NCBI GenBank assembly: GCA_028554795.2
Contig: JAPYKE020000279.1
Coordinates: 496,001-560,000, forward strand
Source of the DNA: Sinohyriopsis cumingii
Taxonomy: Eukaryota > Mollusca > Bivalvia > Unionida > Unionidae
DNA length: 64,000 bases
Direction of reading: 5' to 3'
Part shown: positions 33,170-45,700 of the stretch, piece by piece
Layout of the letters: each line of letters begins with the position of its first letter
Numbering within the stretch: the first letter of the stretch is position 1
Notes under the pieces: generated by a model
Told to the model about the DNA's origin: nothing
Seen by the model: the letters and a program-made list of their open reading frames with translations, nothing else
Databases searched by the model: none
Program-made: the position numbers and the translations under genes

Positions 33170-33710
33170 TTTGGCTAGATTAAAAATTCAGCACCCGTGC
33201 TCCCCACCCACCAAGGAGCCCAACAAGGGGACACTTTTCAAGTGTCAGGGATACACAGATGCTATACTCAGTTGATAAAATTACCTTTGATTGACCTTGA
33301 AGTCGCCAATTTCTAAGGTCGGTAAAATTACCCCCGGATTGACCCGTTAAGCCACCGCCTTCTAGAAAGTCTTCTAAGACTTGGAAAAGGGAAAGATAAA
33401 GGACTAGAATACAGGGGCAACGGTGGTATCAAGAGAGATACTAGGAGAAAGATAAAGGAGGTGAGAGAGTAAATAAAGACTTCCTAGGGCTCGGCGTGAC
33501 CAGCCGATTTGTCGGAACCGGGCCCATCCCGACCACCCGTCTAAGAGAAGTAGAGGCCAAAGTAGTGTATTGCAGGGAAAGCCTCTGCTCAACTACCAGG
33601 ATCCTTTCCTCCCCCGACACGGGACGCAACCCACGGTAAACAGGTTGCCTCTACTTAGTCGCCTTTTACGACACGTAGCGAGGCACGTCGGGCCAATTCT
33701 ACAACCCCGG

Positions 33711-33724
33711 AAGTATAAAAAGGA
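33711..33724. repeat. Right LINE target-site duplication (unit B)
   Basis: Exact copy of 27961-27974. Confidence 0.93.
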
Positions 33725-34171
33725 AGTGTCAAACTCTGCAAGTTATCATCAATAGTATAGCAAGCCTGTCCATCTCTCAGATGCTTTCCACAAACCACAC
33801 CACAGAAAGATTGTAAAACCGATCGTTCCAGAATCAGCCAGTGGTTATTATGAAACATCACAGATGAGAGCAGACCTGCTGAGGTATTGTGATTTGGCCA
33901 TTAGATCGAACACGTTTGCTGGGAAAGGGTTAAAATATCTTGACGGACCTATTGTCAAGGCTTTAGCTGCAGTAGAATTTGTGTACTCTGACGAAGTCGA
34001 CAGAGTAAAGCTTGAAAAAAATCGAAATCTGTGAATGGTTAAATAAATATTCAGCCTACGTTGAATATGTCAGATGGTTCCCTTGCTGTCACTTCATTCA
34101 AAGGGTGTTGGAACTCTATTCATCACCATGGACACATTCAGAGTGTACCTTTTCATCAGAGAGAATGCAGT

Positions 34172-34176
<5 letters not shown>
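33725..34176 (+). pseudogene. Unrecognised coding-like relic (unit B/C boundary)
   Basis: Same two-frame structure as 17144-17595, with the same A7 run and the same possible splice acceptor. Confidence 0.45.
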
Positions 34177-34207
<31 letters not shown>

Positions 34208-34711
34208 TAGAACTTTGTATAGCGCCTCATCTTTAGAAGCTCTAAGCGCTTTACAATATTAGACAACACCTATAAGATAAAAAAAACATATATAATGAAA
34301 TGATTACAAAAACAAACACCATGAAATTAGAAAACATAAAAAACATGCTGAAAATATTTAAGGTAGGAAACATTATTAGGCTTTAAGTTTGTTCTTGCAG
34401 TCGAAATAAGTGAGTTTTGAGAGCACTCTTGAATGGGATCATTAATGAAATGATTACAAAAACAAACACCATGAAATTAGAAAACATAAAAAACATGCTG
34501 AAAATATTTAAGGTAGGAAACATTATTAGGCTTTAAGTTTGTTCTTGCAGTCGAAATAAGTGAGTTTTGAGAGCACTCTTGAATGGGATCACTGTGTCTT
34601 TGTGTCTAAGTTCAGTGGGCAATTCATTCGACGTTGCTGGGCCCTGGTATGCAAAAGAACGCTGTCCATATGTCTTTGTTTTCAAAGTGGGAATAATGAG
34701 TATAAATTATT
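34172..34711 (-). mobile_element. Decayed CR1/L2-like LINE 3' end (unit C)
   Basis: Counterpart of 1061-1590 with the longest (TAA)n tail of the four units. The 150-bp duplication is at 34293-34591. Confidence 0.7.
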
Positions 34712-36428
34712 TAGTTATAAATATTTTGTAAGGATCAAATAGACCGCACACAACAACTCCTTCGTAAATGGGTTAGAATTCTCGACCACCGGCATCTAGG
34801 TAGAATAAGAGATTTGATTATTGTGACAGTGGGCAAAAATATATAAAGTATGCTAAATAATGTACTCAGAGAATTTCCTTCTATTGAGTGTTGTTCACGT
34901 TAACGCCGTTATCGATCGATACACTGATTTTGATTTTGGTATTATTTATATTTTTCTGTGCATATAGCCATATAAAAATTCGTTACATGTGAAAAGTGAT
35001 GATATTTAGTGCGTGTAGACAATTTTGAATGATACGAAAGTCCAAGAGATGGAAGCTTACTAAAACAAGGTTAAGTAGATTGAGTTTATGACATGAATCG
35101 TTTCTCATTTAGTTGCATCTCAGTTAGTGATAACGAATATCTTAAGCTGACTATAGTCGTATGACATGAACTGACTGGACATTCCTTTCCACTGCCATTT
35201 GTTTTTCTTCAGGTTGAAACAATAGATGCATTAATTGAGAAAAGGAAGGAATGATTGTAATTTATAAAAGGAAATATAAATGCATTGATTCCGGTTTAAT
35301 AATAAATTAGTGATGTATATGTTCTTTTAAATGGTAATACAGACAAATGCAGTATAGTTGTTATACAAATAGTAATTAAATATATTTAATAGATCAAAAG
35401 ATCAAAATGAGCATTTCAATATTTCTTATGCCCATACCAAAAAGCGAAATTTTTTAGAATGTTTTTGGAAGTAAGCAAAGGGCTTCGAATCTCATTGATC
35501 AGACAGTATTTGTAGCTAAAAGCAGGTAGAAATTAGACAAATTTTGAACTTTGAAATGTGATGGTATTGGGTCAACAATTTGGCCTCATTACTATCTCAG
35601 TGATTCCTATGTCTTTTTTTTCAATCCACAATGCCTAACAAGAAACTTAGATAACTAGGTGCTGAAATCGGTTTACTCTCTCTCTCTCTCTTTCTCCTCC
35701 GTGTGCTGAACGCACCCATACCTTCTAAGACTAAAAATTCACTCTAGCTTTGAGTTATTGTACAGTTCCTTTGTATATGGCGCTTCGAACTGTTCTTAGA
35801 TATCAAACAAATACTTACAAAATTACCCGTGTGAAATATAAAATAACCGCATTGTTGACGGATAAATTTAAGAGGACAAGCGGAATACCATTGATGCACC
35901 TTCTGCTGTTAATCCATTTTTGTTCATCGTATTTCGTCATTACTGCCATTCAAAAGTTGCATACATTTGGTCCATTATATCAATCAATAGTCAGATCTTT
36001 CATACTAAGCAAAAAAGTAGGATATGTTTCCAGAGTAACGTCGAAAATTAGCACTGTCTGAATCAACATGCAAAACAAGCCGAGATCAAGCTGAAATATG
36101 AATCAAAGGCTTTTTATGGTACAGTTTAATAAGGACATTTCTTAATTTTCGCCAACCCAAAAGTGTGCCGCACTAAGTTTTCAACGTTATAGTACATCAT
36201 AAATATAGTGAATATTTACGAGAATTTGAAGTAGTTAGTTTTAAGATAGACATACTGATACATATTGGAGTAGTAGCACTCTGGCGACAACAATGACGCT
36301 CGGGCGACAATGGGAACTAACATTACGCCTCTAGTTTGAAAACTAACACTCCCTCGTCAATTTAACATGAACCATATGTTTAACATTAGTATGACATTCT
36401 GACCTCAAGGGAAAGGATAATGTTGAAC

Positions 36429-37345
36429 ATGTCCATGTGTTAAATGAGCATCAGTATTTACAAAGGGGAAATGCAATGTTCAAACCACGTCTACTAACCA
36501 ACGCAAACTTTTGACTGAGCAACATACATTCATCTTCTGAGTCACACCAACATTTACTAACCATCACGCCGCTTAAACTCACCAGCACCTAATCTCCACT
36601 TGAACAACACATACTCACGAACATGCCGTTTTAGTTGCCCAAACCCAAACTTATTAATAAACTACAAAGCAATGGGATGCTAACACATACACACAACCAT
36701 CCATGAAAGGGTAGAAATGATCATGCACACACATCAACAGAAGCAGCCATGAATAGCAGTACTGCTCATATACTGTATATAGAAACATATTTAATTACTA
36801 TCGTACATCTAGTGAAAGGAAAGAAATATGTAGGAGTGCTTTCATATATATACAAAGTTACTAATATATCTCTAAAGGGTAAGATTATCCATTCACTATG
36901 CACACAAACTTGCTACCACACTAAAGGCAACGGGCACTCATACACAAAACACATATAGTTATATCCTGATTTGAGTGGGACGTCGTTTAGGCCACCAAGT
37001 TAATAGTAATTCCTACGCATTATTTGTCCTACATAAAACCCACCTTGGATAAGAAAAGAACATATTTAGAAGGAACTGACATGGCCGTTCTGAAGTATTG
37101 GTTGCATCAAAATCAATGAAAGATATCCAGTATTCGACAGCAGTGTCTTGGTATTTAATCGGAACTATACAGTATTGTGCTGACATGCTATTACACCGAA
37201 TGCATACAGACATACATAATGATTGTAGAGAATTATGTCACCAACAGAAAACGTAGTACTTAAACAAATGACCCCAAACTTAGATAATCTGATTATAAGA
37301 GGTAATTCTGGAGTTGTTTAATACATTTCGAGTATTCATAGTCGA
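36429..37345. repeat. Segment X, left copy (unit C)
   Basis: 917 bp. It shares the cagtactgc form with the left copy of unit A. A private change near 37335 (attcatag instead of atccatag) creates an earlier stop for the gypsy pol frame. Confidence 0.9.
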
Positions 37346-40080
37346 CTCCATGGACTGCTTGAGGGCCGAATGAGGCCTTGCTCTAGCATTTCATCCAATA
37401 TTGCTTTTACCTCTTTCCGTTGCGCGAAAGGTATTCTATATGGCCGTTGTTTAATTGGTGTCTCCGAAGTTGTCTTTATACTGTGAGTTAAGATGTTTGT
37501 TCGACCAGGCCTAGTTGTTAGAACATCCTGAAATTCATTGCAAAGATTTCTAATATCCTCTCGTTGGTCTTTTGTCAAGTTTACCCCCAGCTTAACGCCA
37601 GCATCACCTTCACCTGCTCTTGGAGGAAAGTCAATATCCACACCATCGTTCTCGTCTGCCTTCGTCGCCAGCAGCACAGCACGCTTGTATCCACGCAGCA
37701 AGTTTATATGATAGGTAACTGTACCGCGCCTACCGGGTACAGATACCTGGTAGTTAACATCGTTTACCTTCCGGACCACACGATAAGGTCCCTGCCATTG
37801 TGCCTTCATCTTGGACGAACTTGATGGCAAGAGAATGAGGACTTCATCTCCAGGACTGAATTCTCGTGTTTTCGTGTGACGATCATACAGTGCCTTGATT
37901 TTCTTTTGGCGATCCAACAGATTATCTTTGACAAGAGCCCCGATGTCAGCCAACTTCTCACGCATTTTCACAACATGCTCCACAGTTGACTTCCTTACAT
38001 CTTCCTCTCCTGTAAACAAGCCTTGTAAAATCTGCATTGGCCCCCTAACTGGCCAACCATACATCTCTAAGGGTGCAAATCCAGTTTCCTCATGTGGGAC
38101 TTCGCGGTATGCAAACAACAAAAATGGCAACATCTCATCCCATTCATTCTTGTTGTCTATACAGAACTTCCGCAACATTGACTTCAAGGTCCCGTTAAAA
38201 CGTTCTACTTTTCCATTTGCTTGCGGGTGATACGGCGTTGTTGTAACTCCACGAATACCCACTAGTTCATACAGCTGTTTCAATAAGGTGCTAGTGAAGT
38301 TGGTCCCTTTGTCTGTTAATATGACCCTTGGAAAACCAACACGGCTAAACAGCTCAATCAGTGCTCTAGCTACATTAGTTGCCTCCATATCCTTCAAAGG
38401 AAAAGCTTCGGGATACCTCGTTGCATCATCAACAACCGTCAGAATGTATTTGTGTCCAGACTTCGTTCTAGATAACGGTCCAACAATATCCATTGCAATT
38501 TTTGAGAACGGTTCTGTTATCACCGGTGGGCATACCAGTGGTGCTTTCTCACCTGCAGTCTGTTTTGCTGTCATCTGGCATTCATGACACGATGTACAAT
38601 ATTTTTTTACATCGGAAAACATTCCAGGCCAAAAGAACGATTGGAGAATCCTCTCTTTTGTTTTCTCCAAACCCAGGTGACCTGCAAGGGGTCGATCATG
38701 TGCCAGCTCCATTACCATTTTCCGTAATCCTGCTGGTACAACTATTTGCTCCCCTCCATGTGAACCATCACCAGATTGCCATTTCCGTCGCAAAATATCA
38801 TTCTCCCAGAAGAATGCCATTGGCTCCTCCTCAGCCTCTTCACGAGTAGCAAAGGACTTCTCTCTAATACTTTGCAGTGAAATATCCGCAATCTGTAGTT
38901 TCGACAACATGTCCGCATTCATTGCTGAAAGTTCGTCAACTTCAATGTCATCACGCTGATCAGGATCTTCTGTCTCGATGCTGTTGTTGACAAAGTCATT
39001 CTTACCCTCATGCTCACATTGATCAGTATTTTCCACAGTCCTCTCATCGTCGAGTCCTTTTAACAACGACCTCGTAACAACAAATGACCCTTTCTTGCTA
39101 AGTATATCCATCCCCAATAGGGCTTCAGCGGCTAGATTTGAAACAAGACCCACTTGCGCTGGTCCCTTATAATATGTAGTGTCGATATTTACCACAGCCA
39201 ACTGTGCGGTAAATGGCTGACCCACTGCTGTGTATAACTTAACCTTGTGCCCCTCCAGCTTGCAACTCTCATCAACAAGATCTTCTCTTATCAAGGCCAT
39301 ATCTGATCCAGTGTCCTTCACAAACATGATCTCGCGCCCATTCACACATCCTGTTTCTGAAATAAACTTTTCACCAATTGTTGGCTTAACAAAACAAGTT
39401 GCCGGATTGCCACGATGTTTCATGTCATCTGTTGGACAATACCTTGCAATATGTCCCCATTGTTTGCATCGATAACATTGCCTATTCTTCTGCTTGGACT
39501 GGTCTTTTATCGATGTTAGTTTTGCTTGCTGCTGTAAGTTCTGACAATTCATCTTGTTACGATTTACATTTATATTTTGATGAAACTTAATCCGCTGCCC
39601 TTGCTGTTGTAAATTTGTGGGAATATAATCTTCCGCGGCCTCTACGACTGGACTAGAGCCCTTGTTCCTCCTAATCCACTGTGCTTGATCTTGTGGCAAG
39701 GCTTTCAAGAAAAATTCCTCACGAAGACAAATAACTGGGTCATGATCTTCCAAGAAACGCTTTATGTGCTGATCAATCCTGGCCATCAGACCACGATACG
39801 TCTCAGTGCTTTCCTTCTTCATGCTCAACAGTGCCGTGAAATGTTCATGCGGTCTCTTTCCAAAACGATCAATCAGTCCTTTCCTGAGTTCCAGGTAATC
39901 ACCACAAGCTTGAGTTGCAACATATCTAGCCTCCCCTGTCAACATAGTTCTTAGCTGTAATACTTTCAACTCGTCAGACCAATTGGCATGTTTTGCAATT
40001 GATTCAAACTCTGCTAGGAAAGTCACAATATCCTCTCCTCGTTCATGGTCATATGCATGTAGCTTTACTTTTAATGGCAT
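37336..40080 (-). CDS. Gag-pol of Gmr1-like element (unit C)
   Basis: 914 residues. It stops six codons earlier than A and B because of the private change in the adjoining X segment. It has Met in LRTMLTG and Leu in TRSLLKG. Confidence 0.9.
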   Translation of the reverse strand: MPLKVKLHAYDHERGEDIVTFLAEFESIAKHANWSDELKVLQLRTMLTGEARYVATQACGDYLELRKGLIDRFGKRPHEHFTALLSMKKESTETYRGLMARIDQHIKRFLEDHDPVICLREEFFLKALPQDQAQWIRRNKGSSPVVEAAEDYIPTNLQQQGQRIKFHQNINVNRNKMNCQNLQQQAKLTSIKDQSKQKNRQCYRCKQWGHIARYCPTDDMKHRGNPATCFVKPTIGEKFISETGCVNGREIMFVKDTGSDMALIREDLVDESCKLEGHKVKLYTAVGQPFTAQLAVVNIDTTYYKGPAQVGLVSNLAAEALLGMDILSKKGSFVVTRSLLKGLDDERTVENTDQCEHEGKNDFVNNSIETEDPDQRDDIEVDELSAMNADMLSKLQIADISLQSIREKSFATREEAEEEPMAFFWENDILRRKWQSGDGSHGGEQIVVPAGLRKMVMELAHDRPLAGHLGLEKTKERILQSFFWPGMFSDVKKYCTSCHECQMTAKQTAGEKAPLVCPPVITEPFSKIAMDIVGPLSRTKSGHKYILTVVDDATRYPEAFPLKDMEATNVARALIELFSRVGFPRVILTDKGTNFTSTLLKQLYELVGIRGVTTTPYHPQANGKVERFNGTLKSMLRKFCIDNKNEWDEMLPFLLFAYREVPHEETGFAPLEMYGWPVRGPMQILQGLFTGEEDVRKSTVEHVVKMREKLADIGALVKDNLLDRQKKIKALYDRHTKTREFSPGDEVLILLPSSSSKMKAQWQGPYRVVRKVNDVNYQVSVPGRRGTVTYHINLLRGYKRAVLLATKADENDGVDIDFPPRAGEGDAGVKLGVNLTKDQREDIRNLCNEFQDVLTTRPGRTNILTHSIKTTSETPIKQRPYRIPFAQRKEVKAILDEMLEQGLIRPSSSPWSRL

Positions 40081-40089
40081 TGAAGATGT

Positions 40090-40404
40090 TTATTCAGTCG
40101 TGTTTTCTTGACGTTTTACTTTTTCTAACTCAATTTCCAAACGCTTCATTTCTAATCTTAATATCTCTCTTTCCGTTTCCCATTCAAACTCCTGTCTTAA
40201 TTCAAATTCTCTTTCATTTTTCTTTGCGCTAGTTTTTCGCTTTGTTTCCTTGGGTGGTTGCATGTGCTCAAGGTTAAGTTCCTCTTCATACTCCATAACT
40301 TCATTATCTGTAAATTCCATCAAATTCTGTGCTGCCGCTTTTCTTCGTGGTCGTCCTGAAGCAACCGTGGCTCCCTCAACTTCGACATCATCAGCAACCG
40401 ACAT
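40090..40404 (-). CDS. Gag N-terminal frame (unit C)
   Basis: 104 codons, same as unit B, with the same in-frame TAA. Confidence 0.65.
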   Translation of the reverse strand: MSVADDVEVEGATVASGRPRRKAAAQNLMEFTDNEVMEYEEELNLEHMQPPKETKRKTSAKKNEREFELRQEFEWETEREILRLEMKRLEIELEKVKRQENTTE

Positions 40405-40700
40405 AATGACCAACTATATGTACGTACTGTAAGTTCTATCACTGTATTCACAGCCACTGGACTAGCATTAATTATCTACGAGTTTCTGGGCTTACACGTG
40501 TACACTCGTTACAGTGATACACACTTTGCACTTAACAATTAACAACTGTACGTTATACACACAGTACAACCAGTCACTGCTAATATCACAGATTCACTGA
40601 ATTCACAGCTTTCAGAATTGTCAAACACAATTCCAACGTATTGAAAAAAATTCCAAATAATTCACACAGGATTTTGGAATCCGTACCGCTGCCACCAAAA

Positions 40701-41061
40701 TGTTACATTCGGGTTCAAAGGACACACAAACACCAAGTAAGGGTCCTACAACTTTATGTAAAATAAAGCTAAAATCTTAAAAAATAAACTAGAAAAAAAG
40801 TGTTCATTACAGTACCAAGCCCAGCTAAAAACTGCTTGCTCTATCACTCTGCTCTTGTTTTAGTAAGGGTTAGACACATGGAATTCTAATTAAATTAACA
40901 TTTGTGCCTTATCCAGGCCCAGATAGCCATGGGAAGATAAACAACAGCACTGAACCTGTTGACAGTCTCTGGTATCAAATATCCAGAATGCTGGGAATAA
41001 TGTTCTGCTGTCACTACTAACAATCAGATTCTGCTAGAATATGATACAGGCCCTTATAACA
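40701..41061 (-). repeat. 5' LTR of gypsy element (unit C)
   Basis: 361 bp, TGTTA...TAACA. Confidence 0.78.
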
Positions 41062-41980
41062 ATGTCCATGTGTTAAATGAGCATCAGTATTTACAAAGGG
41101 GAAATGCAATGTTCAAACCACGTCTACTAACCAACGCAAACTTTTGACTGAGCAACATACATTCATCTTCTGAGTCACACCAACATTTACTAACCATCAC
41201 GCCGCTTAAACTCACCAGCACCTAATCTCCACTTGAACAACACATACTCACGAACATGCCGTTTTGGTTGCCCAAACCCAAACTTATTAATAAACGACAA
41301 AGCAATGGGATGCTAACACATACACACAACCATCCATGAAAGGGTAGAAATGATCATGCACACACATCAACAGAAGCAGCCATGAATAGTGTTGTACTGC
41401 TCATATACTGTATATAGAAACATATTTAATTACTATCGTACATCTAGTGAAAGGAAAGAAATATGTAGGAGTGCTTTCATATATATACAAAGTTACTAAT
41501 ATATCTCTAAAGGGTAAGATTATCCATTCACTATGCACACAAACTTGCTACCACACTAAAGGCAACGGGCACTCATACACAAAACACATATAGTTATATC
41601 CTGATTTGAGTGGGACGTCGTTTAGGCCACCAAGTTAATAGTAATTCCTACGCATTATTTGTCCTACATAAAACCCACCTTGGATAAGAAAAGAACATAT
41701 TTAGAAGGAACTGACATGGCCGTTCTGAAGTATTGGTTGCATCAAAATCAATGAAAGATATCCAGTATTCGACAGCAGTGTCTTGGTATTTAATCGGAAC
41801 TATACAGTATTGTGCTGACATGCTATTACACCGAATGCATACAGACATACATAATGATTGTAGAGAATTATGTCACCAACAGAAAACGTAGTACTTAAAC
41901 AAATGACCCCAAACTTAGATAATCTGATTGTAAGAGGTAATTCTGGAGTTGTTTAATACATTTCGAGTTTCCATAGTCGA
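41062..41980. repeat. Segment X, right copy (unit C), mosaic
   Basis: 919 bp. It carries left-type bases at 41682 (ccttGgataag) and 41742 (gcaTcaaaatc) but the right-type base at 41930 (ctgattGtaag), as expected from a short conversion tract. Confidence 0.9.
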
Positions 41981-42608
41981 TTAGAGAACAATGATATGTA
42001 GAAAATGGCAATTTTCTTTAGCACAGCATCAACGAATTTTGTAAACATGCCCAAAGATCGGGGCATGCTGATTGGTTTTAGTTTTGCGACTCAACTGCCT
42101 GTCCCCATTCTCGCTTGGACAGCTAATAGCTGCTTAATCATCGTACCTCTCCTGCGCTTTTAAAGATACTGTATGAATAGCATGGTGGTATAGTTTATGT
42201 GTGCAGTTAGCTTTCATGGAAATCGCATGTAAGATACAAATGACGTTTCATACGCAATGCCAGCATCATTGGTAACAAAGTTGTAATAAAAACATAGCCA
42301 TAAAATAAAAGATACAAGTCCTCTGTCTCCCCAGGATTCTTATGATCGTGGTGAATCATGTGTTACCTCTCTTTCTACATCATTCTCTCTCAATCACTCT
42401 CTCACACTTTCTCTCTCTCTCTCTCTCTCTCTCTCCTTGTATATCATGGAAATTGGTCCCGAAGCTCGAGATGATTAATGAAAATGAAGATCGTTGCCAA
42501 ACGGTCAGTTTAACTATTTCGATGTCAAACGGCAATCAGTTCCAAAGTAGAACCGTAAGAAAATAATTGTCACAGATAATAAGAGCCAACATTTTTTGAC
42601 ATTGTTGC

Positions 42609-43491
42609 TAGTTTCATGGCGCATTTGCCTGAATTAAGCGGTCCATTTCTTCTATGATTCATCAGAATTGTCTCGATCCTTGTTATGCTTGCCAATGCGA
42701 AAACTCATTGTCTAGGAGAATGTCCTGCCAACTTATCCTCTGTGTTTTCTTCATGCAGCCAATGTGAAAATAGTTCAGCTTTTTGGCATGACGTCTGTAT
42801 ACCATTCAAATTTATCGTGCATACAGCAGGGTCGGCATTACAATAGCTTTGTTGACATTTAGGCTTGTTTGCAGATTGATCCCTATGCGCTCTTCTAATT
42901 TGCTTATAGTCTGCCAAAGACCACATTTACTTGAGCCGTTTCGGTGTTGCTTTCATCATAGATGTGAATTGCACCTGACAGTGTACTGCTGAGTTAGTTG
43001 AACTTATCCACTACCTCGAGAATTTAGCCATTTTACTGTGATGGTAGTTTCTACATAAGGCTTTCCTGTTGTAGGTTGGTTTAGCACCAATGTCCTACTT
43101 ATACTGATTGTGAGAGCAACACTGTTTCAAGCTGAAGCGAATTAGTCTATACAAATATTGGTCCCAAGCCCGAGTCGTTCTGGAGGTTGGCCAGGATTTT
43201 TTTTTAGGGTGGCAAAACTTATCAGAAGGTGGAAATGGAGTCGTGAGACTCAGAAAGAATATATTGTAGGGTCGGGGCCAAAAGAGGTTGGTAACCATTG
43301 CCATACATATTTTTGCATAACAGACACAGATTTGGGATTCAAGAACAGTCACTGTCTTTAACATTTTGCCTTTAGTCTCCTCCAACTGAATGGAATGCCA
43401 TCAATTCGGTATCTGATATCAACCCTTTTGTCACAGCCACGGTAAGCACCAGTAAGCATAACAGCGAACATCATACTGAAGAGGTGCTTCT
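42609..43491 (-). mobile_element. Decayed RTE-like RT relic (unit C)
   Basis: Counterpart of 9490-10372. Confidence 0.72.
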
Positions 43492-44530
43492 TTGACTTCT
43501 TTGGCGACTGGATGGTTGTGATACATCATTTTAACTTCCTTCATTTACTGAATATCGCAACTACGAATTTTGTCTGGTTTAGTATCACGGAAATAAATTA
43601 ATTTTCATTGTAATTATTAGCACTTTTTCACATTTTAGTAAAAGGCATGACGCAATTATTTGTCCTCCAAAAGATAAATTATGGACTAAAATTATCATCT
43701 GTCTTCACCAAAGGTATATTATTCAGTTCGTACATTAAATAGGGTCTTCTTCTATGTTTATGCTGCAGCTCCTTATCTTATTTGGCTGGATGTTTTCATT
43801 TCTTCTAAAATAAATGACACACATGTAAAGCCTTGATGTAGTTTCAAACATTACCCACCAGCCCCACCTCCTTCCTCAAACAGCGTTCAGCTATCGGGTG
43901 TATTTCATCTGGATGTTGAAGGATGGAACTTTGCTTTTATGACGAGAAACCCTCTTGTTATAAAACTTTCCACCTACGTGTTTTATTAAAACCATTTCTA
44001 TATTTCTTCAGATATCCTACCAAAGTTGTTATAAGCGACAACGACTACTTTCTATCTTTTGTAAGCACCTGTACTGCATGATAATCAGTTTAAATTATCT
44101 TCTTCATACCAAATATTCTATATTGCTCATTTCTTATGAAAGTGGCCTTAAGTTCCAGGATCAGGTCAGTAAACAATATAAAGTAGCCATCTGGGTTGGA
44201 TTAGTATCCAAATATAGAAATTTTAGGTCTAAATATTATTTGCATTTTGGTAGATTTAGAACAATATTTAATATAGTACATATACATATTTTAACACAGC
44301 CGTATAGCAGTATTGGAGACAAACCAAGATAAGGATACATATTCTCTCTCCAATATTGATGGGATTTGTACCTGCGCACAACGTTATGTGAAGATGCATC
44401 ATTCAATCCTTGGCGACTTTAAAATGCCGACTACAAATCTTCAGTAATTCATTGAAGACGGTATATAACATCATATACTAGAAAAGGGTGCGACGTCCTA
44501 ATTACAATAATGTACATTAAGGCTAACCTC

Positions 44531-44544
44531 AAGTATAAAAAGGA
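44531..44544. repeat. Left LINE target-site duplication (unit C)
   Basis: aagtataaaaagga, matching 50282-50295. Confidence 0.93.
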
Positions 44545-44824
44545 TTGATTGATTGATTGATTGTTTGTTTTTTAACGGCGCATCAGCACTGTTAGGCTAT
44601 TTAGCGCCAAACAAAGTGTTATTTGTATAATCTTTTAAAACTTATAAAAGGTCCTATATCGACCAGCGATATAAAAGAACAAATGGTTGAAATTAAAAAC
44701 GGTAAGATGGTAACGGTGCAAAATAAAGCTTCCCGATCAACGGGAAATGTAAAAAAGATGAATAAGTATTAAAATGGGACGGTATATATATTGCATAAAA
44801 CTGCACAAGGTGATAGCATAAAAG

Positions 44825-45700
44825 TCAGAGTTTAGAGTAAATATTTACGGCTTTCAGGAACTCTATAATACGAGTGATGTTTACAGTATCAAAAAGTTCT
44901 TTCATGCCATGCACTTTGTAATAACGATCGCGCGTAGGTTGTAGGTCAAAGCACTCTATCATAAAGTGCTTGACAGTGAATGGTTCATTGCAAGAAACGC
45001 ACTCTGGTGGGTCTTCACCTTTTAGTATGTGGGTGTGGGTGATATAAGTATGACCAATTCGGATTCTTGCTATGACTATCTCCTCCCTACGAATGGTTCT
45101 GTAGGAAGGAGTCCATTCTCCTAGAGTTGGCTTGATTGCATGAAGTTTGTTATTCACGGCATCATTCCATGATGCCTGCCACTTCTGACGAAAGAACTTT
45201 CTGATACAAGGTTTAAAATCAGTATATGGTATTTTAAAATCAGATGGTTCTTGAGTAAGGGCCATTTTAGCAGCGCGATCTGCTTTTTCGTTACCTTTAA
45301 TGCCAATGTGGCTAGGTAACCAACAGTATATTATATTGTGGGAGACACTCAGCTCGGCATCTTTGAAGAGTATGTTTTTTAATAATGGGTTCTCCAGTTT
45401 TCTATTGTGTAGTGACTGGAGTCCTGATAGCGAGTCGGAGAATATGATACTGTTTAAAATATGTTTCTTTTCTATATGTTGCAGAGCAAGGTCTATTGCT
45501 CTGATTTCGGCTGTAAAAATTGATGCCCCATTTGGTAAACGAACTTGCGTTGTATGATTTCCACAAACAAAGGCTGCAGCAACCTTTTCCTCATCCTTTG
45601 ATCCTTCAGTGTAAATTCTGGTGTAGTTTTTAAATTCGGTGAGGAGTTCATCGTAAGAGTTGTGGAAGATAGAAGGGTTTGTTTCGGATTTTTTTTCCAT
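44825..45700 (-). pseudogene. LINE ORF2 RNase H part (unit C)
   Basis: 291 codons with the TEGS variant, as in A. Confidence 0.9.

Larger units (their letters stand above)
27975..33710 (-). mobile_element. Full-length I-superfamily LINE (unit B, 5,736 bp)
   Basis: Same boundaries as in unit A, one base shorter because it lacks the extra T in RT. It carries only the two shared ORF2 frameshifts, so it is closest to the founder copy. Confidence 0.92.
17493..34073. repeat. Tandem unit B (16,581 bp)
   Basis: Collinear with unit A throughout. Its longer size comes mainly from a longer (CT)n tract near 25822-25865 and the 33-bp segment 27625-27657 that unit A lacks. Confidence 0.95.
37346..41061 (-). 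mobile_element. Gmr1-like gypsy remnant (unit C)
   Basis: 3,716 bp, same breakpoints as the other units. Confidence 0.87.
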
